A stretch of DNA of 64,000 nt, from contig JAXHVA010000003.1 in the NCBI GenBank assembly GCA_034189035.1, positions 1 through 64,000 on the forward strand, read 5' to 3'. The DNA comes from JAUXFK01 sp034189035 (GTDB taxonomy: Bacteria; Desulfobacterota; UBA8473). The notes beneath the pieces were generated by a model, which had not been told where the DNA came from, did no database searches, and worked only from the letters and a program-made list of their open reading frames with translations. Shown here piece by piece: positions 27,275 through 35,819 of the stretch (positions are counted from its first letter, which is position 1; each line of letters begins with the position of its first letter). Position numbers and translations under genes: made by a program.

Positions 27275-27712
27275 ATGGAAGAGACGAAATGGGAGCCAAA
27301 GGTAGTCGGATTTTTATGTCACTGGTGTAGCTATGCTGGCGCGGATCTGAGCGGTTCCGCCCGTTTGGAGTATCCGCATAATATAAGGATTATACGGATC
27401 CCCTGCTCAGGCAGGGTAGATCCTATGTTTATTCTTCGGGCTTTGCAAAATGGGATTGACGGAGTAATCGTTTCGGGCTGCCATCCGGGTGATTGCCATT
27501 ATCAATCCGGCAATTTTCATGCAAGGAGGAAATTTGCCGTTATACGAAGGCTCATCGACTATGTTGGAATTGAACCGGAGAGGGTTCAGTTTAGCTGGGT
27601 AGCCGCCTCAGAGGGCCCCAAGATGGCTCAGGTAATCGATGAATTTATCGAAGGAGTGCGCAAGGTAGGACCTAACAGACTTTTTAAGGATGAAAATAGA
27701 GATGGAAAGTAA
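27275..27712 (+). CDS. floxD: MvhD/FloxD-like iron-sulfur electron carrier
   Basis: This 145-residue protein has FLCHWCSYAGADLSG, PCSGRVDP and SGCHPGDCHYQ, the conserved blocks of the MvhD/FlpD family that binds a [2Fe-2S] cluster and docks on HdrA. It passes electrons from the input module to the HdrA flavin. All positions that are selenocysteine in some relatives are Cys here. It lies 20 bp after hdrA and overlaps the next gene. No hydrogenase genes are near; the downstream Flox subunits supply NAD(P)H electrons instead. Confidence 0.88.
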   Translation: MEETKWEPKVVGFLCHWCSYAGADLSGSARLEYPHNIRIIRIPCSGRVDPMFILRALQNGIDGVIVSGCHPGDCHYQSGNFHARRKFAVIRRLIDYVGIEPERVQFSWVAASEGPKMAQVIDEFIEGVRKVGPNRLFKDENRDGK

Positions 27713-28652
27713 GCTGAAACAAGAGGCGGGGAACCTTTTAAGAGAAGGCAAGGTAGACTATATTGTGGGTTATGGTAAAGGAAGCGTCAAGTTTCGAACC
27801 TCCCCCCTAATAACAAACACAGAAGAGAAACTGGAAGATCTCGTAATCAATCCTTTTATTGCGAATAATCTCAGTAGATACCCGATAGAGCTAAAGGCAA
27901 GGGTAGGTATCGTAGTAAAGGGCTGTGATTCTCGCTCCCTTGTCAGTCTGATACAGGACAAGAAGATCCTTCGGGAAGACGTCGTGATACTTGGCGTTCC
28001 CTGTGAAGGAGTCGTTGACATCAAAAAGATAGAGAAGCACACAGGCAGGGATATCGATCAGATAGAAGAGATAAAAAAAGAAGGAGAGAACCTGACTGTC
28101 CAAGTGAATGGCTCAAACCAGACGATTTCATTCAAGGATATGCTATTTAATAAGTGCCTCGGATGTGAGTATCCTACGCCCTTGGAATACGACGTACTTT
28201 TAGGAACAGAGGTATTCCCGAACCCGGATATGGAAAAGAGCCTGGTGCAGATTAAAGCGCTTGAGGAAATGGATGCCTCTAAGAGATGGGCCTATTGGAG
28301 AGAAGAGTTCAGCAAGTGTATTCGGTGTTATGGCTGCAAAAACGTTTGTCCTGCTTGTTTTTGCGAAAGATGTTTTATCGATGTGAATATCCCCCAATGG
28401 GTCAGTACTTATGCAACCTGGCAGGATAATCTTGTCTTTCAATTGATACGAACCCTCCATGTAGCGGGCAGATGCTCAGACTGCGGAGAGTGTGAGCGGT
28501 CGTGTCCTGTGGGCATCCCCTTGAGGAGTTTACAAAGGAAAATGCAAGAAGAGGTCAAGGCGCTTTTTGGTCATGAGGTTGGGGTAGACAAGGATGCGCT
28601 TCCGGTCTTTACGCATTATGAGGATACTGATCCTGAAGAGTTTATTAAATAG
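27702..28652 (+). CDS. floxC: FloxC-like iron-sulfur protein (FrhB-type N-terminus)
   Basis: This protein of about 316 residues has an FrhB/FdhB-like N-terminal domain (GIVVKGCDSRSL, CLGCEYPTP) and then two ferredoxin-type clusters: CIRCYGCKNVCPACFC and CSDCGECERSCP. It is expected to relay electrons between the flavin-NAD subunit and FloxD/HdrA. I chose ATG 27702, which lies 11 bp after AAGGA; ATG 27690 sits on the ribosome site itself. It overlaps the floxD end by 11 bp. A type A palindromic element follows. The flox subunit letter is my best match to the described HdrABC-FloxABCD sets. Confidence 0.78.
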   Translation: MESKLKQEAGNLLREGKVDYIVGYGKGSVKFRTSPLITNTEEKLEDLVINPFIANNLSRYPIELKARVGIVVKGCDSRSLVSLIQDKKILREDVVILGVPCEGVVDIKKIEKHTGRDIDQIEEIKKEGENLTVQVNGSNQTISFKDMLFNKCLGCEYPTPLEYDVLLGTEVFPNPDMEKSLVQIKALEEMDASKRWAYWREEFSKCIRCYGCKNVCPACFCERCFIDVNIPQWVSTYATWQDNLVFQLIRTLHVAGRCSDCGECERSCPVGIPLRSLQRKMQEEVKALFGHEVGVDKDALPVFTHYEDTDPEEFIK

Positions 28653-28657
28653 AGGGA

Positions 28658-28841
28658 ACGGTTTAGCTTTATGTAAATAAAAAGATATCAGCAAGCAAGA
28701 AGCGGCAATCGAATTTAATCCGTGTAAAACCCGTATCTTTCCCCTATCTCTTTATTAACGCTCACTAAGAAGCTCAGAAACTACACGCATTACAATTTGA
28801 CTTCCGATTCTTGCAATTCTTTTTAAAAGCTAAAATTTTAC
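28658..28841. repeat. Palindromic MITE-like element, type A, internally shortened
   Basis: The outer ends ACGGTTTAGCTTT and AAAAGCTAAAATTTTAC are type A. The arms AGCAAGAAGCGGCAATCGAA and AATTTGACTTCCGATTCTTGC pair imperfectly. The centre is reduced compared with the full copies. It sits between floxC and floxB inside the operon, starting 5 bp after the floxC stop. Confidence 0.75.
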
Positions 28842-28861
28842 AAATAAAGAAAGAGTCTATT

Positions 28862-29884
28862 ATGGACAGCAAAAAGATCAAGAAAGACCAGTTAAATACG
28901 CTTTTTAATGAGTTGAGTAAGGAGTACTCGGTTCTTGTGCCAACCCGATCAAAAGGCTACGCAGGTTATGATTTATGGGATGAAAACAGCGGGGATTGTA
29001 TTGGGTGGTATAAGAATACAACTATTCCTTTAAAGGCCAATTTCTTTCCAAAAGTGGAAGGTATGTTTCGTTTCAATAAGGGGGAAGGGGGATATGAGAT
29101 AAAGGAGATACTCCCTGAAGAAGAATCGCAGATCATTTTTGGTGTACGCTCCTGCGATGCCAGGGCATTGAAGATAATCGGTACCCTCTTTGCCGATACA
29201 TACGAAGACCCGTACTTTCAAAAAAGAAGAGAAAATGCCGTCCTGATCGGGCTCGGCTGTAACGAGCCCTGTGATACCTGTTTTTGTACCTCTATGGAAA
29301 TCTCTCCGGGTGAATCTCAGGATGTGGATCTATTCTGTACGGAAATTGGTGATGAGCTCCTGATAGAGACCGTTTCAAAAGAGGGAGAGGAACTTCTTTC
29401 AAAGATGAAAGGGCTTTCCGATAGCAGCGACGCGGATTCCTCAAAGGCAAAAGAATTGAGGGAAGTCGCAAATGATAAGATACAAAGACAGATAGATACT
29501 TCTAATCTAAAAGAAAAGATGCGGGCGAACTTCGAAAACAGAGAGTACTGGGAAAACGTCTCATTGAAGTGTATGTCATGCGGTATCTGTACCTATCTGT
29601 GTCCGACTTGCCATTGTTTCGATATCCATGATGAGAACAATAAGAAAGACGGATTGCGGGTGAGAAACTGGGATAGCTGTAAATTCCCACTCTTTACCAG
29701 GATGCCTATGGAAAATCCCCGCCATGAAAAATGGAGAAGGATAAGGCAGCGGTATCACCATAAATTTGAGTATTATGATATGAATTTTGGGGTGATTGCC
29801 TGTACCGGTTGTGGCAGATGCATCAGGGAATGCCCTGTGAATGTTGACGTAACACAGATTATAACGGGAATTCAGAATCTTTAA
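28862..29884 (+). CDS. floxB: FloxB-like iron-sulfur protein (AsrA/hydrogenase-beta type)
   Basis: This 340-residue protein resembles anaerobic sulfite reductase subunit A and the Fe-S subunits of sulfhydrogenases. It has FGVRSCDARALKI, LGCNEPCDTCFCTSM, then CMSCGICTYLCPTCHCFD and CTGCGRCIRECPVN for two [4Fe-4S] clusters. It should pass electrons from the FAD/NAD subunit to the rest of the complex. ATG 28862 is used; the longer frame runs into the upstream palindrome and lacks a ribosome site. It pairs with the following flavoprotein 29 bp away, as AsrA does with AsrB. Confidence 0.82.
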   Translation: MDSKKIKKDQLNTLFNELSKEYSVLVPTRSKGYAGYDLWDENSGDCIGWYKNTTIPLKANFFPKVEGMFRFNKGEGGYEIKEILPEEESQIIFGVRSCDARALKIIGTLFADTYEDPYFQKRRENAVLIGLGCNEPCDTCFCTSMEISPGESQDVDLFCTEIGDELLIETVSKEGEELLSKMKGLSDSSDADSSKAKELREVANDKIQRQIDTSNLKEKMRANFENREYWENVSLKCMSCGICTYLCPTCHCFDIHDENNKKDGLRVRNWDSCKFPLFTRMPMENPRHEKWRRIRQRYHHKFEYYDMNFGVIACTGCGRCIRECPVNVDVTQIITGIQNL

Positions 29885-29913
29885 GTGTAGAAAAAATAAA
29901 GGATGGTTCATCG

Positions 29914-30750
29914 ATGGAAGGTGATAATGTTTATATACCTCATGTAATGAAGATTGAAAAGGTGATTCAGGAGACCGGGAATATCAAGACCTTTCACTTT
30001 AATTTCAAGGACCAAAGCGAGAAGGGTAAATTTGCTTTCAAATCAGGGCAATTCGCAGAATACTCCATATTCGGGGAAGGTGAGGCCACCTTCTGCATAT
30101 CTTCAAGCCCTACACGGATGGATCACCTTGAGTTCAGTGTGATGAAGGCAGGAAAGGTAACCGCTGCGATCCATGAACTCCAGGAAGGGGATGAGATCGG
30201 TTTTCGAGGGCCGTATGGGAACTGGTTTCCTTTGGATTTGCTCAAGGAGAAGAATCTCGTGTTTGTAGGCGGAGGAATAGGACTCGCGCCTTTGCGGTCT
30301 CTGATCTGGAACGTCATTGATAACCGTGACTCTTATGGGGATGTGATCGTCCTTTACGGAGCGAGGAGTCCGGTGGATCTTTCTTTTAAATACGATCTGG
30401 AGGCATGGGATAAAGGTGATGCGATAGACATGTACACCACTGTAGACAGAGGGGATGATGCCTGGACAGGCAGGGTAGGTCTTATTCCACCGGTTTTGGA
30501 AGAGATAGGCCCCAGTGCGCAAAATACAGTGGCAATTACATGCGGCCCGCCGATCATGATAAAATTTACACTCCAATCATTAGCCAAACTGGGTTTTACC
30601 CCTGAGCAGATAGTGACGACCCTGGAGATGAAGATGAAATGCGGTATAGGAAAGTGTGGAAGATGCAATATCGGTAATATATATGTATGTAAAGATGGCC
30701 CTGTATTTACATATGCTCAGATACAAAACTTCCTTTCAGATGAGTTTTAG
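29914..30750 (+). CDS. floxA: FloxA-like FAD/NAD(P)-binding reductase
   Basis: This 278-residue protein is of the ferredoxin-NADP reductase / AsrB type. The N-terminal FAD barrel includes SGQFAEYSIFGEGEATFCIS. The NAD domain has VFVGGGIGLAPLRSL and ITCGPPIMI. A C-terminal [2Fe-2S] site is formed by CGIGKCGRC and VCKDGP. It is the likely entry point for NADH electrons. With HdrABC this gives a flavin-based bifurcating complex coupling NADH oxidation to ferredoxin reduction and disulfide reduction (or the reverse). It ends the hdr/flox operon. Confidence 0.87.
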   Translation: MEGDNVYIPHVMKIEKVIQETGNIKTFHFNFKDQSEKGKFAFKSGQFAEYSIFGEGEATFCISSSPTRMDHLEFSVMKAGKVTAAIHELQEGDEIGFRGPYGNWFPLDLLKEKNLVFVGGGIGLAPLRSLIWNVIDNRDSYGDVIVLYGARSPVDLSFKYDLEAWDKGDAIDMYTTVDRGDDAWTGRVGLIPPVLEEIGPSAQNTVAITCGPPIMIKFTLQSLAKLGFTPEQIVTTLEMKMKCGIGKCGRCNIGNIYVCKDGPVFTYAQIQNFLSDEF

Positions 30751-30931
30751 TTTTTCTTCATTATTACGGCCCGCCTTTAAATCCTCTCCTTTCGTATTTC
30801 TAAAAAAGGCATGAGTAATACGACCTTTTCGATATGATAGTTTCCTGTATTTGCTGCCATTACCCGTTAGATAAGGAAGGTTTAAAATAAATCCTTGTCT
30901 TTATCGTTCTATTTTGGATGGAGGTATACAA

Positions 30932-32392
30932 ATGACCGAAGTATTGTACCGAAGTTCTTTTGATCCCCCCCTTCACAACGCTGTGGAAGGACTCGATTTT
31001 CTGTTTCACCCGGAGTCAATCGCCCTTGTCGGGGTTTCAAGCAACAATGACAGTCCCATAAACGGGATGTTTTTAACGCCTCTTCTTGAATTCGGTTTCA
31101 AAGGCCGGCTTTACCTTGTAAATCCGAGGGGGGGAGAGATAATGAGTATGAAAGTATATCCCTCCATTAAGGATATACCAGGCAAAGTGGACTATGTAAT
31201 CTCTACTGTACCTGCAAAGTACAGCATCCGGTTGATAGAGGATTGCATCGTTAAAGGGGTAAAGGCAATCGCCTTTTATACTGCAGGTTTCAGTGAGACC
31301 TCAAAGATGGAGGGGATTGTTTTAGAGGAAAGGATAACGAAGCTTGCCCGAGAGGGAGAAATCAGAGTTGTTGGGCCGAACTGTATGGGGATCTATTGTC
31401 CCAGCGCAGGACTGTCATATTGGCCGGAATTCCCCAAAGAGAGCGGGAAAGTGGCCTGCCTCTGTCAGAGCGGAGGGAATAGTATCCATCTGGTATGGAT
31501 GGGGGTTCCTCGTGGAATCAGGTTTAGCAAGGTGATCAGCTTCGGGAATGCTGTTGATATTGACGAATCGGAGCTCATAGATTACTTTGCCCACGACCCG
31601 GATACTGAGATCATTGCCGCCTACATTGAAGGCATTAAAGATGGGAAGCGCTTTTTAAAGGCACTTGGCGATGCGGCAAAGATGAAGCCGGTTATCATGC
31701 TAAAGGCAGGATGCAGTGAATCTGGCACTAGGGCTGCTGCCGGTCATACAGGGTCTATGGCTGGAGATGACTCTATCTGGGATGCCCTTTGTAAACAAAT
31801 GGGTATAGTCCGAGTCTTAAGCATGGAAGAGCTAACAGATATGATCGTGACCTTCTTATTCATGCCTCCTATACAGGGACGTAATGCGGGTATTGTGACT
31901 GTTGGGGGCGGAGTAAGTGTACTTGCTGCGGATGAGTGCGAAAGGTATGGATTGCATGTGCCACCACTCGATAGAGAGATAAAAGACCGGTTATGCGAGT
32001 TCACACCGATTGTTGGAAACATATTGAGAAATCCTGTAGATTCACAACTGGTCTTTTCAGATCAAAGGCAGTTTGCCAATACAATCAAGATCATCTCCGA
32101 GTGGAATCAGATCGATTTTCTGATATCTCCATTGATTGGAGGGGTACCCTTGCCGTCTGGACCGCTTATGGCATTTGATGTGATTGCCGATACAATCCCA
32201 CAGTGGAATACACCTTCCTTAAAACCGATAGCAATGATTGTGCAAGCAAGTACGAGACCTGAGATAGCGCACAATGCATTTTTAGCCCAAGAGCGGTTTG
32301 CCTCTGCCGGTTTCCCTGTATACCCAACGGTTGGAAGAGCGGCCAATGCAATCAGTAAGTTTATTGAGTATCATAGAATAAAGAAGATATAG
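30932..32392 (+). CDS. Acyl-CoA synthetase (ADP-forming) alpha-type protein
   Basis: This protein of about 486 residues has an N-terminal CoA-binding Rossmann domain (SIALVGVSSNN, VNPRGGEIMS, VGPNCMGIY) and a ligase-CoA domain with GHTGSMAGDDSIWDAL, whose His is the phosphoryl carrier. It corresponds to the alpha subunit of ADP-forming acyl-CoA synthetases, which make ATP from acyl-CoA. The ATP-grasp beta part is absent from the protein and from the window. ATG 30932 has GGAGG 7 bp upstream. A paralogue lies on the opposite strand at 33873. The substrate acid is unknown. Confidence 0.85.
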   Translation: MTEVLYRSSFDPPLHNAVEGLDFLFHPESIALVGVSSNNDSPINGMFLTPLLEFGFKGRLYLVNPRGGEIMSMKVYPSIKDIPGKVDYVISTVPAKYSIRLIEDCIVKGVKAIAFYTAGFSETSKMEGIVLEERITKLAREGEIRVVGPNCMGIYCPSAGLSYWPEFPKESGKVACLCQSGGNSIHLVWMGVPRGIRFSKVISFGNAVDIDESELIDYFAHDPDTEIIAAYIEGIKDGKRFLKALGDAAKMKPVIMLKAGCSESGTRAAAGHTGSMAGDDSIWDALCKQMGIVRVLSMEELTDMIVTFLFMPPIQGRNAGIVTVGGGVSVLAADECERYGLHVPPLDREIKDRLCEFTPIVGNILRNPVDSQLVFSDQRQFANTIKIISEWNQIDFLISPLIGGVPLPSGPLMAFDVIADTIPQWNTPSLKPIAMIVQASTRPEIAHNAFLAQERFASAGFPVYPTVGRAANAISKFIEYHRIKKI

Positions 32393-32750
32393 TACTTCAA
32401 TTAAAGAAAGCACCTCTTGCAATATTTTTGAGGAGTGTCTCCAAATTTGTTGATGGATAATGAGGATTCAAGTGGTTATGTTCCGTTTACTTGAATCGTA
32501 GTACTCTCGAATCATTGCCCCCTTGAACCCTCGAATCCTTTTCACCAACTCAATGGGAGAAGAATCAAATTTAATTGTCTTTCCTTACACCTCTTTTCAA
32601 AAACCTAACCTGTTACCAATATTCGGCTAGAATTTCACTTGACATGAATGATTGGCTTACCTATACTTTTTACAATAACAGGCTTCTTCAGGCATGATTT
32701 GGTTAATAATCTTAAAATGAATCATACGTATAAAAAAGGAGGAAAGAGAG
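32393..32750. other. Intergenic region with repeat fragments
   Basis: I see no gene here. Bases 32592-32617 (CTTTTCAAAAACCTAACCTG and following) look like a detached right end of a type A palindromic element. Bases around 32535-32560 (CCTTTTCACCAACTCAATGG) repeat a phrase also found near 19620-19640 after bioA. A good ribosome site (AAAGGAGG) precedes the amidohydrolase-like gene. Confidence 0.5.
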
Positions 32751-33656
32751 ATGGATCTGAAAGAGGTTCAGGCTATAGACACAATGTGTCGCGCGAGTTA
32801 TTGTATGCCGCCAGAGGCACTGAGAGAGATGTACGATCTTTATGAATTCAGGGTTATGTTTATAACCACATTCGGGGGTGTACTGAAGAAGATGGGATTA
32901 AAGCCGGAGGAGGCATGGAAGGCTGCGGCCTTTATGAACAAGGGCTCAGTTGAAGCAGCGATACAGGAGATGGATGGGATTGGGGTAGAGTATATCTTTA
33001 TCGATCAGATGAAGGGATGGTCACGGCGTGAACAAAAGTTATGGGGTGATTTCAGCCTGGAGACCATGGCAGAGCTTATTGAAAAGTCAAATGGCAGAAT
33101 AAAGGGGGGCGCAGGGTATAATCCTTTTCGGATCAAAGAGAGCCTGGAGGAGATAGAGCGAGCGGTTAAGGATTTTGGCTTTATTTATGTCTGGGCGCAT
33201 CCCATTACTTTCGGTTTAGCACCGAATGATAAGAAGATGTATCCTCTTTACGCGAAGTGTCTCGATTTAGGAATACCGTGTAGTATGCAGGTAGGTCATT
33301 CAGCAGAACCTCTGCCCAGCGAGCCCGGCCATCCGATGTATGCAGACGAAGTTGCTCTCGATTTTCCGGATTTGACTTTGATCCTTACCCATACAGGTTG
33401 GCCATGGATCAATGAATGGATGTCTGTGGTGTGGAAACATCCCAATGTTTATGGGAATATCGGTGCATACTTTCCAAAGGCACTTGACCCTGCATTAGTA
33501 CAGTTTATGAACGGAAGAGGAAGGGATAAGGTGCTCTGGGCTACGAATGGGTTTGGCCTGACGCGCTGTAAGACGGAGTTTCTCGAGTTGCCGATCAAGG
33601 ACGAAAATAAGAAAAAGATACTGAGAGAGAATGCCTTAAAGGTGTTTAAACTCTAA
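32751..33656 (+). CDS. Amidohydrolase-related (COG2159-like) protein
   Basis: This 301-residue TIM-barrel-type protein resembles the Amidohydro_2 family of decarboxylases and hydrolases. It shows GGAGYNPFRIKESLEEIERAV, YVWAHPITFGLAPND, LILTHTGWPWINEWM and KVLWATNGFG, which correspond to the later barrel strands. The N-terminal metal motif is degenerate: where relatives have DxHxH, this protein has IDTMCRAS. It may bind metal differently or lack hydrolase activity. It sits between two acyl-CoA synthetase genes and near an acyl-CoA dehydrogenase, so a role in carboxylic acid catabolism is plausible. Confidence 0.7.
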   Translation: MDLKEVQAIDTMCRASYCMPPEALREMYDLYEFRVMFITTFGGVLKKMGLKPEEAWKAAAFMNKGSVEAAIQEMDGIGVEYIFIDQMKGWSRREQKLWGDFSLETMAELIEKSNGRIKGGAGYNPFRIKESLEEIERAVKDFGFIYVWAHPITFGLAPNDKKMYPLYAKCLDLGIPCSMQVGHSAEPLPSEPGHPMYADEVALDFPDLTLILTHTGWPWINEWMSVVWKHPNVYGNIGAYFPKALDPALVQFMNGRGRDKVLWATNGFGLTRCKTEFLELPIKDENKKKILRENALKVFKL

Positions 33657-33714
33657 ATAGATGAGTACCTTAACCCTTCTACAGTGTATTAAGGTGTCAT
33701 CCTGGCGCTTTGAA

Positions 33715-33877
33715 GTAGAGAAAGATCAGAAGCAAGAAGCGGCGATTAAATTTTAATCCTCATAAACTCGCATCTTTCCCCCATATTCTATCGTAACTTA
33801 CTCAGACGCTCAGATCGCACATGCATTAAAATTTGTCGCCGCTTCTTGTGATCTTTTCAAAATGCTAAACTGTTAGG
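33715..33877. repeat. Palindromic MITE-like element, type A, shortened
   Basis: The arms are GATCAGAAGCAAGAAGCGGC and GCCGCTTCTTGTGATC, with the right outer end ATGCTAAACTGTTA. The centre is reduced. Its right terminus overlaps the stop codon of the minus-strand gene at 33873, so the element end supplies that TAA. It lies between two convergent genes. Confidence 0.75.
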
Positions 33878-35324
33878 TATTGAGGTATTCACTGTACCTA
33901 GTAATATAGTACAATACCTTTGCCGCTTTCTCAGGAGAGGGGTACACCGGTATTCCCAGTTGAGAAAGCGTGTTATAAATACGTGGTTTTATCGTTGTTT
34001 TGGGGAAAAGGCGAGACACCAGAAGGGGTTTTCCCAGTTCTCTTAACTGTCTAAGGGTTGTCTGAACGTTTTTCTCCTCTTGTTCATTGATCGATTTCAG
34101 AATCTCTTCTATTCCGTCATCTGATACATTCTTATCGAGCAGGGTTTCTCGCAAAAATGTCCCTGCCCCCAAACCGCCGATAAGAATAGCAGCATCCACG
34201 TTTTCATCCTCCATTATGGACCAGAGGCAATCAAAGGTTACCAGTTTCCCTGGGGCAGCCATATCAGCCGGGTTTCCATGGGGCCAACGGGGTGGCAAGA
34301 GGGCGTCCAATGCATCCATTGTCTTTTCTGAGAATTGAGGCAGGCTCAACCCCAAGCTCTCGCATGCATCTGCAGCGACGACACCAATACCGCCTCCGTC
34401 TGTCAATATTCCCGTCCTTCTTCCTTTTGGTAAAGGCAGATGAAGCAGGGCAGTAATTACATCAAACACTTCATCATCACTGTCTACTCGAATCACTCCG
34501 CATTGTTTAAACATCGCATCATAGATGACATCGTCTCCACTCAATGCCCCAACATGAGACCTTGCAGCCTTGGAAGCGCCTTCCGTTCTTCCGGATTTCA
34601 GTACGATAATCGGTTTATTTCTAGTGATCCTTTTTGCTAGCGTAAAGAACCGCTTTCCATCTCGAAGCCCTTCAATATAGGCGATGATCAGCTCAGTCTG
34701 CTCATCCTCACCAAAGTATTCGAGATAGTCTTCTAAAGTGAGACTGGCCTCATTTCCAACACTTATGAACTTGCTGAAGCCCAATCCCACTTGCAATCCA
34801 TAACGGACAAGACGCTGTCCATAGGTGCCGCTTTGAGAGACAAAACCAATATTGCCCTTTTCAACATGGTGTACCCATGCCAGGGTAGAAAATCCTGATG
34901 CAGTATTTACATGTCCCATGCTATTCGGCCCGATAAAGGACAGGTTTCCTCTTCTTGCGATGCTCGCGATCTCTCTTTCTATTTTTGCTCCTTGTTCGCT
35001 CGCTTCAGCAAGGCCGCCTGATATGATTAAGGCCGCTTTGACACCTTTTTGTATGCACTCCTCCATAATGCCTGGAATTATGTCATAGGGCACAGATATC
35101 ACTGCAAAATCAACTGATTCAGGGATATCAAGGATCGTTGAGTAGGCCTTTATTCCCATTATTTCTGATTCTCTTGTATTTATGGGATAAATTTTTCTTG
35201 ACGGGTTTCCCAAAAGACGGCACATTACGCCGTATCCCCAGCTTGCAAATGAATTGGATGCACCGATTACAGCAACAGATTCAGGGTTAAAAAGATAATC
35301 AAATTTACTCAATGTATTTTTCAT
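33873..35324 (-). CDS. Acyl-CoA synthetase (ADP-forming) alpha-type protein
   Basis: This 483-residue paralogue of the gene at 30932 is read from the minus strand. Its N-terminal CoA-binding domain has SVAVIGASNSF and FIGPNSMGHVN. The ligase-CoA domain has RSHVGALSGDDVIYDAMFKQ with the phospho-His. It lacks an ATP-grasp domain. The stop codon coincides with the terminus of a palindromic element, suggesting the C-terminus was reset by insertion. It is divergent from the acyl-CoA dehydrogenase gene, and the two may share the AT-rich regulatory region at 35325-35819. Confidence 0.85.
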   Translation of the reverse strand: MKNTLSKFDYLFNPESVAVIGASNSFASWGYGVMCRLLGNPSRKIYPINTRESEIMGIKAYSTILDIPESVDFAVISVPYDIIPGIMEECIQKGVKAALIISGGLAEASEQGAKIEREIASIARRGNLSFIGPNSMGHVNTASGFSTLAWVHHVEKGNIGFVSQSGTYGQRLVRYGLQVGLGFSKFISVGNEASLTLEDYLEYFGEDEQTELIIAYIEGLRDGKRFFTLAKRITRNKPIIVLKSGRTEGASKAARSHVGALSGDDVIYDAMFKQCGVIRVDSDDEVFDVITALLHLPLPKGRRTGILTDGGGIGVVAADACESLGLSLPQFSEKTMDALDALLPPRWPHGNPADMAAPGKLVTFDCLWSIMEDENVDAAILIGGLGAGTFLRETLLDKNVSDDGIEEILKSINEQEEKNVQTTLRQLRELGKPLLVSRLFPKTTIKPRIYNTLSQLGIPVYPSPEKAAKVLYYITRYSEYLNT

Positions 35325-35819
35325 ATCGTAACCTCATTATTCATTTAATATTATTAATAAATTAACTGAAAAGAGCCTAAGGTTTTAAGAGCATTGAACC
35401 TTCATAAGGTGGTTGTTGAGTGAATACATAAAAGTCGGTCATAGTTGATAATTTCTTAAAGTGTTGCAATGAGCGGTAAGAATACGGGGAAAAGTCACAA
35501 GTTTTGCTTAGTTTAAATTTGATTGTATGTTTTTGTAGCGATTTTACTCAGGCGAACTAATAACCATAATTCTATCGCGAGTCTGATCTGAAACTACAAT
35601 AGAAATATTTTTAAATGTCAAGAAAAAAATTTTTTAAGATACAGTTTAAATACGTCGATGAATATAAAAATATTAAGAGCTTAAGGGCTATTTAACCTAA
35701 AAAAGGCAATTTTACTTGACAGTAAAGAATCCCTTCCATATACTTTCATAAAATGAGCGACACGCAATACCTATAGCTATAATTTTTATATTACATTCGA
35801 GAAAGGGGTAAAAAGTAAT
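35325..35819. other. AT-rich divergent intergenic region
   Basis: These 495 bp between divergent genes contain no gene. The right part holds a strong promoter for the acyl-CoA dehydrogenase (listed separately). The rest is AT-rich with no clear operator. Confidence 0.5.
35716..35744 (+). promoter_or_regulatory. Sigma70-type promoter of acyl-CoA dehydrogenase gene
   Basis: TTGACA (35716-35721) and TATACT (35739-35744) have a 17-bp spacer, near consensus. The predicted start near 35751 leaves a leader of about 70 nt before the ATG at 35820. Confidence 0.75.

Noticed and set aside
27275..27712. Second selenoprotein (MvhD/FloxD)
   Set aside because: Relatives can have selenocysteine, but all relevant positions are TGT or TGC here and there is no in-frame TGA.
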